A stretch of 64,000 nt of DNA. Origin: Magnetospirillum sp. UT-4. GTDB taxonomy: Bacteria > Pseudomonadota > Alphaproteobacteria > Rhodospirillales > Magnetospirillaceae. The stretch covers positions 1 through 64,000 of the forward strand of contig NZ_LR746524.1 of assembly GCF_902729435.1 (NCBI RefSeq). The letters are read 5' to 3'. Shown here piece by piece: positions 14,220 through 24,104 of the stretch. Under the pieces are notes generated by a model. That model was not told where the DNA came from, did no database searches, and worked only from the letters and a program-made list of their open reading frames with translations. Both the position numbers and the translations under genes were made by a program. Numbering within the stretch: position 1 is the stretch's first letter; each line of letters starts with the position of its first letter.

Positions 14220-16553
14220 GTGGCGGAGAAGCCAGCGATCATCGGTCCGCAGACACTGTCGTCGCCGCGCGGTCAGCGGGAATGGGAGGACGCGGCCCGG
14301 AGCCTGCTGGACGAGGGGCAGAACTTTCTTGCCCACGACGTCTGCCGCGACGGCCTGCGCCAGTTCCCCGACTCCTTCAACCTCGCCATCTACGGCGCCA
14401 TCGCGCTGTCCCAGACCGGTGCGGTGGACGAGGCGCGCCGCCTGCTGGCGCCGGTCCTCGACGCCATCCTGATCGACGAGGGGCCGTTCCGCCGCCTGCA
14501 GACCGCGCTGAAATCGGCGGTGGCGACCCTGGACGCCCCCGATCCCGGCGCCGCGCTGGGCTCCATCGCCGAGTTGGCCGAGGCCATCGAGATGGTGCGC
14601 GGCAAGAAGCTGGTGGCCAGCGCCGATTCCCCCACCTACAACGCCCTGGCCCACGTGTTCCGCGAGGCCTGGCTGTCCTCGGGCGAGCGCCGCGACCTGG
14701 TGCATTGCCGCGAGCTGTTCCTGCGCGCCTTCCATGCCGGCGCCAATCCGCGCGACGGCGTCGATGCCGCCATGATGGCGGCGCTGCTGCGCGACCGCCG
14801 CCAGGCCCGCGACCTTGCGGGCGAGGTCGTCGCCCTGCTGGCGGATGCCCCATCCGTGGCGGCCGGCCCCGCCGTGGACGAACGCTACCGCATTCTCGCC
14901 ACCCTGGGCGAAGCGCAGCTGCTGCTGGGCGACGGCGCGGCGGCGCTGTCCACCTTCCAGGCGGCGCACGCGCTGGAAGGCGTCCATTACGGCCAGGTGG
15001 TGTCCACCCTCAAGGAGATCGAGCTGCTGCGCCAGAGCGGAGTGGCGATTCCCGACGAACTGGGCGACTTCATCAAGCCGCCGACGGTGGTGGTGTTCAC
15101 CGGCCACGCCCTCGACCGCGACGGCGAGGGGCCGCATTTCCCGCCCGGGCTGGAAGCGGCGGTACGGGCCGAGATCGCCCAGCAGCTGGAGGACCTCAAC
15201 GCCCAGATCGGCTATTGCATGGCCTCGTGCGGTTCGGAGCTGCTGTTCATCGAGGCCATGCTGGAGCGCGGCGCCGAGGTCAACGTGGTGATGCCCTTCG
15301 CCATCGAGGACTTCATCGCCGAGGACGTGCGCTATGGCGGGCCGCGCTGGGAAATGCGCTTCCGCAATGCGCTGAAGCTGGCCGCCTCGGTCACCTACGC
15401 CACCGAGGAGCGCTATCTCGGCCACGACATGCTGTACCGCTTCGCCAACCAGTGCCTGCACGGGCTGGCGACCCTGCGGGCCGGCTTCCTGCACACCTCG
15501 CCCTACCTGCTGGCGGTGTGGGACATGATGCCCGGCTCGCTGGTCGGCGGCGCCGGCGACTTCATCGACCAGTGGGAAGACATCACCCGCCTGCGCATCG
15601 TCGATCTCGACGGCCTGCTGCAGCAGCGCCCCGACCTGATCGGCGAGGAGGGGCCGGCGCTGCCCAATCTTGATTTCGGCGGCGACGAGGAAGAGGGCCA
15701 GGGCCGCGTCATCCGCTCCATGCTGTTCTGCGACATCGCCGGCTATTCCAAGCTGAAGGAGGAGAACATCCCCGCCTTCCTGGAATTCCTGGGACGGCTG
15801 AAGGAGGGATTGGCCGAAGCCGGGGTCCAGCCCGCCCACATCAACACCTGGGGCGACGCCATCTTCGCGGTGATGGACAAGGCGACGCCCATGGCCGAAT
15901 ACGCCCTGACCCTGGGCGAGGTGGTGGCGCGGCTGGGCGTCGAGATGCTGGACAAGCTGCCCAACCCGCTGAATCTGCGCATCTCGCTGCATGCCGGCCC
16001 GGTGTTCGAGGCCATCGACCCGATCCGCGGCAACACCAATTTCTACGGCAGCCACATCAACCGCGCCGCCCGCCTCGAGCCGGTCACCGTCATCGGCCAC
16101 GTCTACGCCACCCAGCAATTCGTCGCCGTGCTGACCGCCGAGCAATCGGCGCTGCGCTCGGAGGCGGTCAACAACGGCGAGGAATACGTCGAGCGTTACG
16201 CCTGCGAATATGTGGGCGTGCTGTCGCTGGCCAAGGATTTCGGCAAGCAGACCGTCTACCACCTGCGCCGCCGCACCGAAATCGACCACGCCCAGCCTGA
16301 ACCCGAGCCCGAGCCTGAACCCGAGCCCCTGCCTGAACCCGAACCCGTCATCGATGCGGCGGTCGAGGAGCATCCCGCCCCATCGGCAGCCAGCATGCTG
16401 AACGCGGTGGCGGGCATGGTGACCCCGGGCGAGTCCGCTCCCGCCAGGGGCCGCCGGAAGAAGACCAGGGACGCGCCCGCCGACTCCGCCGCCGCCGCCG
16501 ATGCCGCCGGCCTGATCCTGGACGGCGACGGCCCCCTGTGGCCGGGGGCCTGA
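14220..16553 (+). CDS. Class III adenylate/guanylate cyclase with helical N-terminal region
   Basis: A 777-residue soluble cyclase. The N-terminal half (about 20-280) looks like helical TPR/TRAF-binding-type repeats (for example HDVCRDGLRQFPDSFNLA). A middle region follows (about 290-480). The class III catalytic domain (about 495-680) has FCDIAGYSK with the first metal aspartate, NTWGDAIFAVM with the second, and NRAARLEP with the Asn/Arg transition-state pair. A proline-glutamate repeat (about 698-712) and a charged tail end the protein. The start is a GTG preceded by AGGAGG with 9-nt spacing; the more upstream ATG lacks such a site. It would make cAMP or cGMP; which one is not decided by the sequence. 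It is convergent with the STAS gene. Confidence 0.85.
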   Translation: MAEKPAIIGPQTLSSPRGQREWEDAARSLLDEGQNFLAHDVCRDGLRQFPDSFNLAIYGAIALSQTGAVDEARRLLAPVLDAILIDEGPFRRLQTALKSAVATLDAPDPGAALGSIAELAEAIEMVRGKKLVASADSPTYNALAHVFREAWLSSGERRDLVHCRELFLRAFHAGANPRDGVDAAMMAALLRDRRQARDLAGEVVALLADAPSVAAGPAVDERYRILATLGEAQLLLGDGAAALSTFQAAHALEGVHYGQVVSTLKEIELLRQSGVAIPDELGDFIKPPTVVVFTGHALDRDGEGPHFPPGLEAAVRAEIAQQLEDLNAQIGYCMASCGSELLFIEAMLERGAEVNVVMPFAIEDFIAEDVRYGGPRWEMRFRNALKLAASVTYATEERYLGHDMLYRFANQCLHGLATLRAGFLHTSPYLLAVWDMMPGSLVGGAGDFIDQWEDITRLRIVDLDGLLQQRPDLIGEEGPALPNLDFGGDEEEGQGRVIRSMLFCDIAGYSKLKEENIPAFLEFLGRLKEGLAEAGVQPAHINTWGDAIFAVMDKATPMAEYALTLGEVVARLGVEMLDKLPNPLNLRISLHAGPVFEAIDPIRGNTNFYGSHINRAARLEPVTVIGHVYATQQFVAVLTAEQSALRSEAVNNGEEYVERYACEYVGVLSLAKDFGKQTVYHLRRRTEIDHAQPEPEPEPEPEPLPEPEPVIDAAVEEHPAPSAASMLNAVAGMVTPGESAPARGRRKKTRDAPADSAAAADAAGLILDGDGPLWPGA

Positions 16554-16560
16554 GCCCGCC

Positions 16561-16866
16561 TCACACGATGACGAAGTGCCGGCCCATGTCGGCGATTTCG
16601 AACAGGCGTTTGACCGCTGCGCGCGGGTCGGAGAGACGGAGCGAAATGCCGAGGGACTCGAACTCCTCCTTGACGATCAGCAGCAGGCCCAGCCCGACCG
16701 AATCGAGCTTTTCCAGCCCGGCCAGGTCGAAGGTCACCGTCTTGGCCTGCCGCCCCCGCACGTCGCCGATGATGGCCCGCACGCTTTCATTGTCGATGAA
16801 GCTCAGGGAACCGGCCAGGGAGACGATGATTTCGCCGCCGTTGTCCTTCAGTTCGTAGTCCATCAC
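16561..16866 (-). CDS. STAS-domain protein (anti-sigma-antagonist-like)
   Basis: A 101-residue single STAS domain. The key loop is VTFDLAGLEKLDSVGLGLL, where the serine in LDSVGLG is the site normally phosphorylated by a partner kinase in SpoIIAA-type proteins. It lies 15 nt downstream of the chemoreceptor gene on the same strand and is probably cotranscribed. Such STAS proteins can act in partner switching or as receptor adaptors; no cognate kinase or phosphatase is in the window. A second STAS gene sits next to another receptor at 23604. Confidence 0.85.
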   Translation of the reverse strand: MMDYELKDNGGEIIVSLAGSLSFIDNESVRAIIGDVRGRQAKTVTFDLAGLEKLDSVGLGLLLIVKEEFESLGISLRLSDPRAAVKRLFEIADMGRHFVIV

Positions 16867-16881
16867 ACCCTCCCCCCTTTT

Positions 16882-18843
16882 TCAGGCCCGCATACGCGAC
16901 AGGAACCCTTCTGTCTCGTCGACCAGCCCGTCCACCGTCTCGGTCAACGAGTTGGCGCTCCACATCACCCGGATGGTGCCGGCACAGGTGTGGGCCGAGG
17001 AATAGGCCAGCTTGGCGACGTTGCGCGACACCACGTCGGCCTGGGCCGCCACCTGCTCGACGTTCACCGCGATCTCGCGGGTCGAGGCGTCCTGCTGCTG
17101 CACCGCCCCGGCGATGGCCGACGAGACCTCGTCCAGGGTGCGGATCACCGAAACCACCTCGCCGATGCTGCCGGCCATGGTGTGGGCCGATTGCTGGATC
17201 TCCGAGACCTGACGCGAGATTTCCTCGGTCGCCTTGGCGGTCTGGTTGGCCAGGCTTTTCACCTCGTGCGCCACCACCGCGAAGCCCTTGCCGGCTTCGC
17301 CCGCCCTGGCCGCCTCGATGGTGGCATTGAGGGCCAGAAGGTTGGTCTGGGCGGCGATGTCGCTGATCAGCTTGACCACGTCGCCGATGGCCCGCACCGC
17401 CCCCGACAATCCCTCCATCTGGCCGGCGGTGGTGCTGACCTGGGTCACCGCGTCGCGGGTGATGTCGTTGGCGTGGGCGACCTGGCGGGCGATCTCGTCG
17501 ACCGCCAGCGAGAGCTGGCGGGTGGCCTCCGAGGCCATGGTGGCCCGCTCGCTGGTGACGCTGGCCGCCTCGCCCATTTCCAGCGACATGCTGCCGCTGC
17601 TCTTGGAACGCTCGGACATGGCCTTGGCGGTGGCGCCGATGCCGGCGGTGGCCTTGTCCACCGCCTCGACCTTGGCCTTCACCCCCAGCGCCATCTCGGC
17701 CGCCACCTGATCCCGCTCCCGGCGCGCCTGCTCGTCGTGCTCCTGCAGGGCGCGCGACTCGGCCTCGACCCGCAGCTTCTCCACGGCGTTGCGCTTGAAG
17801 ATCTCGACCGCCCGGGCCATCTCGCCGACCTCGTCGGCGCGTTCGGTCGAGGGCACCGGCGGCGACAGGTCGCCATCGGCCAGGGTCCGCATCACCCCGG
17901 TGATGGCGACCAGCGGCGCCGAGACGTTGCGCGCCAGCAGCCACGCCACCGCAAGGCCCGCCGCCATGACGGCGAGCATCCCGGCCAGCGCGGTGTTGCG
18001 GGCGCCGGCGAGCTGGGCGGCGTAATCCTCGGTGCCCATGACGATCTCGACCACCGCGGCGGGCTTGCCGGCATAATCGAGCAGCGGCGCGGCGATGGCC
18101 GCCACCGGCGCCCCCGCCCGCATCCCCTCGCGGATCACCTTGGCGCCGGCCATGGCCTGGGCCAGATCCTCGGCGGCGTAGAACGGCGCCTCGGCGGTCG
18201 CCGCCAGGGTCTTGAAGCCGTCGGCCTTGGGATCGCGCACATAGACGGCGGCATCGACGCCGAAGCGGGTCTTGAAGGCATCGACGAAGCCCTTGCCCAG
18301 GGCCATGCCGAACTCGACCGTCCCGATCGGCTTGCCTTCGAAATCGACCGGCACCACGCCGCGGGCGCCCAGCCCGCCGACGCCGCTCTCCAGCCCGATC
18401 ACCGGGCGGTGGTTGCGATTGGCCTCGATGACGGTGAAGCGGAACGAGGACAGGTCGTCGCCGAACTTGGCCGGCATGTGGACCCGGAAGAACGAAGTGG
18501 CCGGCGGCAGGTGGAACTGGAACTGCTCGACCCCGACCTGATCCTTCATCACCTTGTAGCCGGGCGAGAACAGGCCGGCCAGCCCGTCGCGGTCACCCTC
18601 GGCAAAGGATTTCTGCACCTGCGGCATGCCCGCCACCAGCCGCGCCATGCCGGCGCCGCTGTCCGAGATCATGGCCACTTGCGCCGCGAAGGCATCGACG
18701 ACGCCCTCCAGTTCTCGGGTTTCCGCGCGCATGATGGTGGCCGACATCTCCCGCAGCACCAGCGGCACCAGGCCGGCCCCGGCCACCGCGAGAACCGCCG
18801 CGAAGCTGATCATCAGCCGCAACTTGAGACCGAGCTTGGCCAT
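16882..18843 (-). CDS. Methyl-accepting chemotaxis protein (Cache-type sensor)
   Basis: A 653-residue chemoreceptor. It has an N-terminal membrane segment (about 8-30), a large periplasmic ligand domain of double-Cache type (about 31-285), a second membrane segment (about 288-310), a HAMP domain (about 312-365) and a coiled-coil signalling domain. The hairpin tip ([21 protein letters not shown]) matches the consensus that contacts CheA and CheW. The C-terminal tail ([12 protein letters not shown]) resembles that of the second receptor in this window. The ligand is unknown; the family often binds small organic acids or amino acids. The STAS gene follows immediately. Confidence 0.93.
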   Translation of the reverse strand: MAKLGLKLRLMISFAAVLAVAGAGLVPLVLREMSATIMRAETRELEGVVDAFAAQVAMISDSGAGMARLVAGMPQVQKSFAEGDRDGLAGLFSPGYKVMKDQVGVEQFQFHLPPATSFFRVHMPAKFGDDLSSFRFTVIEANRNHRPVIGLESGVGGLGARGVVPVDFEGKPIGTVEFGMALGKGFVDAFKTRFGVDAAVYVRDPKADGFKTLAATAEAPFYAAEDLAQAMAGAKVIREGMRAGAPVAAIAAPLLDYAGKPAAVVEIVMGTEDYAAQLAGARNTALAGMLAVMAAGLAVAWLLARNVSAPLVAITGVMRTLADGDLSPPVPSTERADEVGEMARAVEIFKRNAVEKLRVEAESRALQEHDEQARRERDQVAAEMALGVKAKVEAVDKATAGIGATAKAMSERSKSSGSMSLEMGEAASVTSERATMASEATRQLSLAVDEIARQVAHANDITRDAVTQVSTTAGQMEGLSGAVRAIGDVVKLISDIAAQTNLLALNATIEAARAGEAGKGFAVVAHEVKSLANQTAKATEEISRQVSEIQQSAHTMAGSIGEVVSVIRTLDEVSSAIAGAVQQQDASTREIAVNVEQVAAQADVVSRNVAKLAYSSAHTCAGTIRVMWSANSLTETVDGLVDETEGFLSRMRA

Positions 18844-18945
18844 GGTCGCCTCCTCCCGCCGGATCTAACGCCATGGTTGACATGATAGACCTAGACTAAA
18901 GGATTACCACCCCCATTCCGGTAGTATGTACCCTGCCCTCAGGTT

Positions 18946-19782
18946 CTAGCCGAGGAAGCGGTCCAGCACCGCCAGCTGGCCGGGGGTATTGAGATAGGGG
19001 GCGTGGCCGCACCCTTGAACGTGAACCAGCTCGGCCCGCGGCCCGCGCCGGCTCATGTCCTCGGCCACCGCGCGCTCCACCAGGTCGCTGGCCTCGCCGC
19101 GCAGGGCCAGGACCGGGCACGAGATGGCGTCGTAGACGTCCCACATGTCGAAATCGTCGAAGCTGTCGGCGAACACCCGCATCACCGCCGGGTCGTAATG
19201 GCACGACAACCGGCCGTTGTCGCGACGGCGCGCGGAGGTTTCGGCCATGGCCCGCCACTCGTCGTCGGACAGCGCGCCGAAGGGGACGTAGACGGCGCGC
19301 AGGAACTGCTCGAACTCGGCCATGGTGGCGAAGTCCGGCACCACCGAGACATAGGCCTTGATGCGCTCGATGGCGGCGGCGTTCAGACGCGGCGCGATGT
19401 CGTTGAGCACCAGTCGGGAGATGCGATGCCGCCCGGCCTCGGTCCCCGCCAAGCCCATGCCCACCAGCCCGCCCATGGAGGTGCCGACCCAGGCGCAGCG
19501 CTCGATCCCCAGTTGGTCCAGCAGCTCGAGCGCCTGCCGGCAATAGGTGGGAATGGTGTAGTCCCGCGCCGGCTCGGGCGACCATGCCGACAGGCCGCGG
19601 CCGATGGTGTCCGGGCAGAGCACCCGAAAGCGGCCGGCGAAGTGCCGCGCCGCGGTGTCGAAGTCGCGGCCGTGGCGGGCCAGGCCGTGCCACATCACCA
19701 GGGCCGGGGCGTCGCGGTCGCCCCACGCGCTGACATGGACCTCGAGACCGGCCAGGGTGAGGTAGAGCGAGCGCGGAGTCAT
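18946..19782 (-). CDS. Alpha/beta-hydrolase
   Basis: A 278-residue alpha/beta-hydrolase fold protein. The oxyanion-hole segment WHGLARHGRD, the nucleophile elbow GTSMGGL (Ser about 105), the acidic residue near LALRGEASD and the late histidine in GCGHAPYL give a complete triad. It resembles the MhpC/esterase group; the substrate is unknown. The ATG at 19782 begins the fold directly, and the very long open frame upstream is noncoding shadow of gabD and the next receptor. It is divergent from gabD with 78 bp between them. Confidence 0.85.
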   Translation of the reverse strand: MTPRSLYLTLAGLEVHVSAWGDRDAPALVMWHGLARHGRDFDTAARHFAGRFRVLCPDTIGRGLSAWSPEPARDYTIPTYCRQALELLDQLGIERCAWVGTSMGGLVGMGLAGTEAGRHRISRLVLNDIAPRLNAAAIERIKAYVSVVPDFATMAEFEQFLRAVYVPFGALSDDEWRAMAETSARRRDNGRLSCHYDPAVMRVFADSFDDFDMWDVYDAISCPVLALRGEASDLVERAVAEDMSRRGPRAELVHVQGCGHAPYLNTPGQLAVLDRFLG

Positions 19783-19860
19783 GGGCGGCGGCCTTTGCGT
19801 TGCGGACGGGGTTGAGTATATCTGGTCCGCCAGTGTTGTCCCGCGCCACGGAAGGCCCCC

Positions 19861-21318
19861 ATGCTCGATCTCGCCGATGCCAAGCTGCTGCGCCACCACG
19901 CCCATGTGGACGGGCAATGGATCCATGCCGATGACGGCGCCACCCTGGCCGTCACCAATCCCGCCGACGGCTCGGTGATCGCCCGCATCGCCTCGGTCGG
20001 CGTGCCCGAGACCCGCCGCGCCATCGCCGCCGCCGCCCGCGCCCTGCCCGCCTGGCGCGCCCGCACCGCCAAGGAGCGCGCCGCAATCCTGCGCCGCTGG
20101 CACGATTTGATCCTGGCCAATGCCGACGACCTGGCCGTGCTGATGACCGCCGAGCAGGGCAAGCCCTTGGCCGAATCCAAGGGCGAGGTGGTCTACGGCG
20201 CCGCCTTCGTCGAGTGGTATGCGGAAGAGGCCAAGCGGGTCTACGGCGAGCTCATCCCGCCGACCGCCCCCGGCCGGCGCATCGTGGTGACCAGGGAGCC
20301 GGTGGGGGTGGTCGCCGCCATCACGCCGTGGAACTTCCCCAACGCCATGATCACCAGGAAATGCGCCCCGGCCCTGGCCGCCGGCTGCACGGTGGTGGTC
20401 AAGCCGGCCGAGGACACCCCGCTGTCGGCCCTCGCCCTGGCCGAGCTGGCGGTGCGCGCCGGCATGCCGGCCGGCGTGTTCAACGTGCTGCCCACCGCCG
20501 ATTACGCCGCGGTGGGGGGCGAGCTCACCGCCAATCCGACCGTGCGCAAGCTCAGCTTCACCGGCTCCACCGAGGTCGGCAAGCTGCTGATGCGCCAATG
20601 CGCCGGCACGGTGAAGAAGGTCAGCCTGGAACTGGGCGGCAATGCCCCCTTCATCGTCTTCGACGATGCCGACCTGGATGCGGCGGTGGCCGGAGCCATG
20701 GCGTCCAAGTACCGCAACACCGGCCAGACCTGCGTCTGCGCCAACCGCATCCTGGTCCAGGCCGAGGTGTACGAATCCTTCGCCGCCAAGCTGGCCGAGG
20801 CGGTGGTGAAGCTGGTGGTCGGCCCCGGCCTGGGCGGCGACACCCAGCAGGGTCCGCTGATCAACGAGCAGGGAGTGGAAAAGGTCGAGCGCCACATCGC
20901 CGACGCCGTCGCCAAGGGGGCCAAGGTGATGCTGGGCGGCAAGCGCCACGCTTTGGGCGGCACCTTCTTCGAGCCCACCATCCTGACCGGAATCACCGCC
21001 GACATGCTGTGCGCCAGGGAGGAGACCTTCGGCCCGGTCGCCCCGCTGTTCCGCTTCGACACCGAGGACGAGGCGGTGCGCCTGGCCAACGACACCGAAT
21101 TCGGCCTCGCCGCCTATTTCTATTCCCGCGACGTCGGGCGCTGCTGGCGGGTGGCGGAGGCCCTGGAATACGGCATCGTCGGCGTCAACGAGGGCATCAT
21201 CTCCACCGAGGTCGCCCCGTTCGGCGGCATGAAGGAATCCGGCATCGGCCGCGAGGGCTCGCGGCACGGCATCGAGGAATTCCTGGAGGTCAAATACGTC
21301 TGCATGGGCGGGCTGTAA
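19861..21318 (+). CDS. gabD: NAD(P)-dependent succinate-semialdehyde dehydrogenase
   Basis: A 485-residue aldehyde dehydrogenase of the GabD type that oxidises succinate semialdehyde to succinate. Landmarks are ITPWNFPNAMI and FTGSTEVGK for cofactor binding, LELGGNAPF with the general-base glutamate, and GQTCVCANRI with catalytic Cys291; the C-terminal signature GREGSRHG fits GabD. Other semialdehydes remain possible. No gabT lies nearby. A candidate promoter (TTGCGT at 19795, TATATC at 19817, 16-nt spacer) precedes it. The gene is followed by the 86-bp palindromic element. Confidence 0.9.
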   Translation: MLDLADAKLLRHHAHVDGQWIHADDGATLAVTNPADGSVIARIASVGVPETRRAIAAAARALPAWRARTAKERAAILRRWHDLILANADDLAVLMTAEQGKPLAESKGEVVYGAAFVEWYAEEAKRVYGELIPPTAPGRRIVVTREPVGVVAAITPWNFPNAMITRKCAPALAAGCTVVVKPAEDTPLSALALAELAVRAGMPAGVFNVLPTADYAAVGGELTANPTVRKLSFTGSTEVGKLLMRQCAGTVKKVSLELGGNAPFIVFDDADLDAAVAGAMASKYRNTGQTCVCANRILVQAEVYESFAAKLAEAVVKLVVGPGLGGDTQQGPLINEQGVEKVERHIADAVAKGAKVMLGGKRHALGGTFFEPTILTGITADMLCAREETFGPVAPLFRFDTEDEAVRLANDTEFGLAAYFYSRDVGRCWRVAEALEYGIVGVNEGIISTEVAPFGGMKESGIGREGSRHGIEEFLEVKYVCMGGL

Positions 21319-21322
21319 CGTT

Positions 21323-21408
21323 CCGTCGTTCCCGCGCAGGCGGGAACCCAGGAGTCGCGGACACGCTGACGGTGCACCCCCTGGGTCCCCGCCTGCGCGG
21401 GGACGACG
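21323..21408. repeat. 86-bp palindromic intergenic element, copy B
   Basis: A near-identical copy of the element at 12066-12151 in inverted orientation, with arms CCGTCGTTCCCGCGCAGG and GCCTGCGCGGGGACGACG. It occupies nearly the whole gap between gabD and the convergent chemoreceptor gene, so it may also act as a bidirectional terminator hairpin. No T-run is present. Confidence 0.8.
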
Positions 21409-21422
21409 CTTCTTCGGAATGC

Positions 21423-23516
21423 CTACCCCCTGACGGTAGCCAGGAAGCCGTCGACCTGGTGCTTGAGGCTGGCGGCCGGGCCGCTCTGGTCGTCGGCGGC
21501 CCACACCACCTGCAGCGCCGAGCCGCAATAGCGGGCGGCGGTCTGGGTGACGTTGACGACGCCGTCGGTGACCTCGTGGGTGGCCTGGGTGACCTGCGCC
21601 ACGCAATCGCCGATGTTGCGCGTCACCTCGGCCTGGCGCGCCATGGATTCCGCCACCCGGCCGGCGATGTCGTCCATGCGGCGCACGGCCCCGTCGACCT
21701 CGGCGATGGCGGCGACGGTCTCGGCGGTGGCGGACTGGATGGCGTCCACCAACTCGGCGATCTCGCGGGTCGAATCGCCGGTGCGCTGGGCCAGGTGCTT
21801 GACCTCCTCGGCGACCACGGCGAAGCCCTTGCCCGCCTCGCCGGCGCGCTGCGCCTCGATGGTGGCGTTGAGCGACAGCATGTTGGTGCGCCCGGCGATG
21901 TCGCCGATCAGCTTGACCACCCGGTCGATGCGGCCGGCCACCTCGGACAGGCCCTGGACCCGGGCGTTGGTGCGCTCCAGCTGGTCCACGGCGTGACGCA
22001 CCACCCCCGAGGCCTCGCCGACATTGCGCGAGACCTCGTCGACGCTGGCCTGCAGTTCGCCGGCCGCCTTGGCCACCGCCGCCACGGTGTCGCGCGAGCG
22101 TTCGGCCGCCTCGGCGACCTCGAGCGAGCGGTTGTCGCCGCCGGCCGCCTCGCCGCCGATCATGCCGGCGGCGATGGTGCGGATGGCGACGGCGTTGTCG
22201 CCGATGATGTCGGCCACCGTCTTCACCGCGCCCTCGAACTGGTCGGCCAGCGCCCGCACCTGGGCGCGCGCAGCCTCCTCCGCCTCGGCCCGCACCGCCT
22301 CCTGCTGCTGCTGCAGCCGCACCATGGCGATGGCGTTGTCCTTGAACACCGCCACCGCCTTGGCCATGTCGCCGATCTCGTCCCGGCGGGCGATGCCGGG
22401 CACGGTGACGTCGTGGTTGCCCTTGGCCAGCGCATCCATGGCCGTCTCGATCTGGCGGATGGGATGGCTGACCGAGCGGGCCAGCACCAGGGTGGCGGCG
22501 AAGAAGGCGAGCGCCGACACCACCGCGATGGCCGAGACAACGGCCGAGGTGCGCGACCGCGTCGCCGCCTGCTCGCGGCTGGCGGCGGCCATGCCCTCGC
22601 GGGCATGGGCGAACACCTTGTCGAGGTCGGGCTGCATCTTCTGGAACTGCTGGCGCAGGGCCGCCGCCTCGGCCGCCAGGGCCGAGCTGGATTCGGCGAA
22701 GGCCTGCATGTCCTCGGCATAGGTCTTGGCCAGGGTGCGCAATTCGTCGCGGGTCGAGGGCGGCAGCGGCGAGGCGTCGAGCTGGAAGTCGAACTCGTTG
22801 GCGTAGCGCCGGTGCTGGCCGCGATAGCCTTCGCCGCCGTACAGCATGAACAGCGATTCCGCCAGACGCAGCTGCAGCATGGCGGGCAGCAGCGGCCCGG
22901 CATTGGGCCACATCTTGAGCTCGGACTCGGCGGCCTCGGCCGAATCGGTGAGCTGGCCGCGCAGCCCCGCCGAAGCGGTCAGCCCCAGCGTCTTGGAAAT
23001 GGCGAACAGCCGACCGAAATGGCCCGAAACCTCGTCGAGATCGACCTTGAGCTCGGTCACCAGGCCTGCCATCACCTCGTCGGTCGCCCCCTGGCCCATA
23101 TGGTCCAGGGCGTCCGAGATGAATCCGGCATCGGCCTGGAAGGCGTCATGGAGCTTGACGTCGCGCTCGAGCAGGAACTGTTCGTGGTGGTTGCGCAGCT
23201 GCGCCGCCTTGGCCCGGACGTCGCCGGCCAGGTCGTTGAGGCGGCGGAAATCGTCATAGGCCGCCATCGCCGCGTCGATGCGCCGCTCGCCCACCTGATA
23301 GGCGATGCCGATGACCGCGGCGCACACCACCGCCAGCCCGACCAGGACGGCGAAGCGGGTGCGGATCGGGTAGTTGCCCAGCAGATCGGGGCCGGTGCCG
23401 CCATGCGGCAGCAGCGCCCTGAATTGGGTTCCCAGGCGGGTTTCCAAGGCGCGGAGCCGCGGTAGGAGCGGGCGGAGGGCGGCGACGGCGCCGCCGGAAA
23501 GGCCGTCAAGTCTCAC
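21423..23516 (-). CDS. Methyl-accepting chemotaxis protein (helical-bundle sensor)
   Basis: A 697-residue chemoreceptor. Unusually, about 48 cytoplasmic residues precede the first membrane segment (about 54-75). The periplasmic region (about 76-340) appears all-helical, of the four-helix-bundle type, and includes [19 protein letters not shown] second membrane segment (about 345-368), HAMP (about 370-425) and the signalling domain follow, with tip [21 protein letters not shown], a slightly divergent tip sequence. The tail ([12 protein letters not shown]) matches that of the other receptor in the window. A STAS gene lies 87 bp upstream on the same strand. Confidence 0.92.
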   Translation of the reverse strand: MRLDGLSGGAVAALRPLLPRLRALETRLGTQFRALLPHGGTGPDLLGNYPIRTRFAVLVGLAVVCAAVIGIAYQVGERRIDAAMAAYDDFRRLNDLAGDVRAKAAQLRNHHEQFLLERDVKLHDAFQADAGFISDALDHMGQGATDEVMAGLVTELKVDLDEVSGHFGRLFAISKTLGLTASAGLRGQLTDSAEAAESELKMWPNAGPLLPAMLQLRLAESLFMLYGGEGYRGQHRRYANEFDFQLDASPLPPSTRDELRTLAKTYAEDMQAFAESSSALAAEAAALRQQFQKMQPDLDKVFAHAREGMAAASREQAATRSRTSAVVSAIAVVSALAFFAATLVLARSVSHPIRQIETAMDALAKGNHDVTVPGIARRDEIGDMAKAVAVFKDNAIAMVRLQQQQEAVRAEAEEAARAQVRALADQFEGAVKTVADIIGDNAVAIRTIAAGMIGGEAAGGDNRSLEVAEAAERSRDTVAAVAKAAGELQASVDEVSRNVGEASGVVRHAVDQLERTNARVQGLSEVAGRIDRVVKLIGDIAGRTNMLSLNATIEAQRAGEAGKGFAVVAEEVKHLAQRTGDSTREIAELVDAIQSATAETVAAIAEVDGAVRRMDDIAGRVAESMARQAEVTRNIGDCVAQVTQATHEVTDGVVNVTQTAARYCGSALQVVWAADDQSGPAASLKHQVDGFLATVRG

Positions 23517-23603
23517 GTTCGGGTCCCGGCTGAAGGAGCGGATGAACCCGCGAAATATATACGGCCGGAATGACCGATCCGTGACGCCGCCGCGAAGCTT
23601 CGA

Positions 23604-23921
23604 TTAAACCTGTGCGTCCGTCTCGATGTCGAAGAAGTCGCGGAAGCGCGCCAGCGCCAGCATGCGGCCGACCTGGCCGCCGGGATTGCGCAGCACCACG
23701 CGCCCGCCCTTCTTCATCACCTTCTCGCGGGCCACCAGCAGCAGGCCCAGGCCGGCGGAATCCACATGTTCAACCCGGCTGAGATCGACCACGATCTCGG
23801 TGTCGGGGTGACTGTCCAGCCGCGCCATCATCTGGCGGAAATCGGCGTGCTCGGCGAAGGTGAGACGGCCGGCGAGCTCGATGCGGGCAGCCGCGCCGCG
23901 GCGATCCTTGTCCTTGTGCAT
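23604..23921 (-). CDS. STAS-domain protein (anti-sigma-antagonist-like)
   Basis: A 105-residue single STAS domain with the phospho-acceptor loop VDLSRVEHVDSAGLGLLLV. It begins with a short charged leader and then the first strand ARIELAGRLTF. The start at 23921 is preferred because the domain begins soon after; an upstream extension in frame carries no domain sequence. It is upstream of the receptor at 21423, the reverse of the order in the first receptor-STAS pair. A kinase partner is not visible. Confidence 0.82.
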   Translation of the reverse strand: MHKDKDRRGAAARIELAGRLTFAEHADFRQMMARLDSHPDTEIVVDLSRVEHVDSAGLGLLLVAREKVMKKGGRVVLRNPGGQVGRMLALARFRDFFDIETDAQV

Positions 23922-24104
23922 GGCATCCTCGTGCTTTTGGCCAGAGCCTGCGTTTATACCAGAGGTCGGGATGCACAGGCCCATGGTCACGGTAATTTCA
24001 TCCGGCCTGCCCATGGCGAGGGGGGCGTGAAAGCCGGTTGCCGAGCGGACTGGCTCGGTTGATACTCATGGTCAAAGACAAGAATGAACGCGAGGAGGCG
24101 TCCC

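Noticed and set aside
18946-22911. A 1321-codon open frame on the minus strand
   Set aside because: Only the last 278 codons encode a recognisable alpha/beta-hydrolase. The rest is antisense to gabD and out of frame with the second chemoreceptor.
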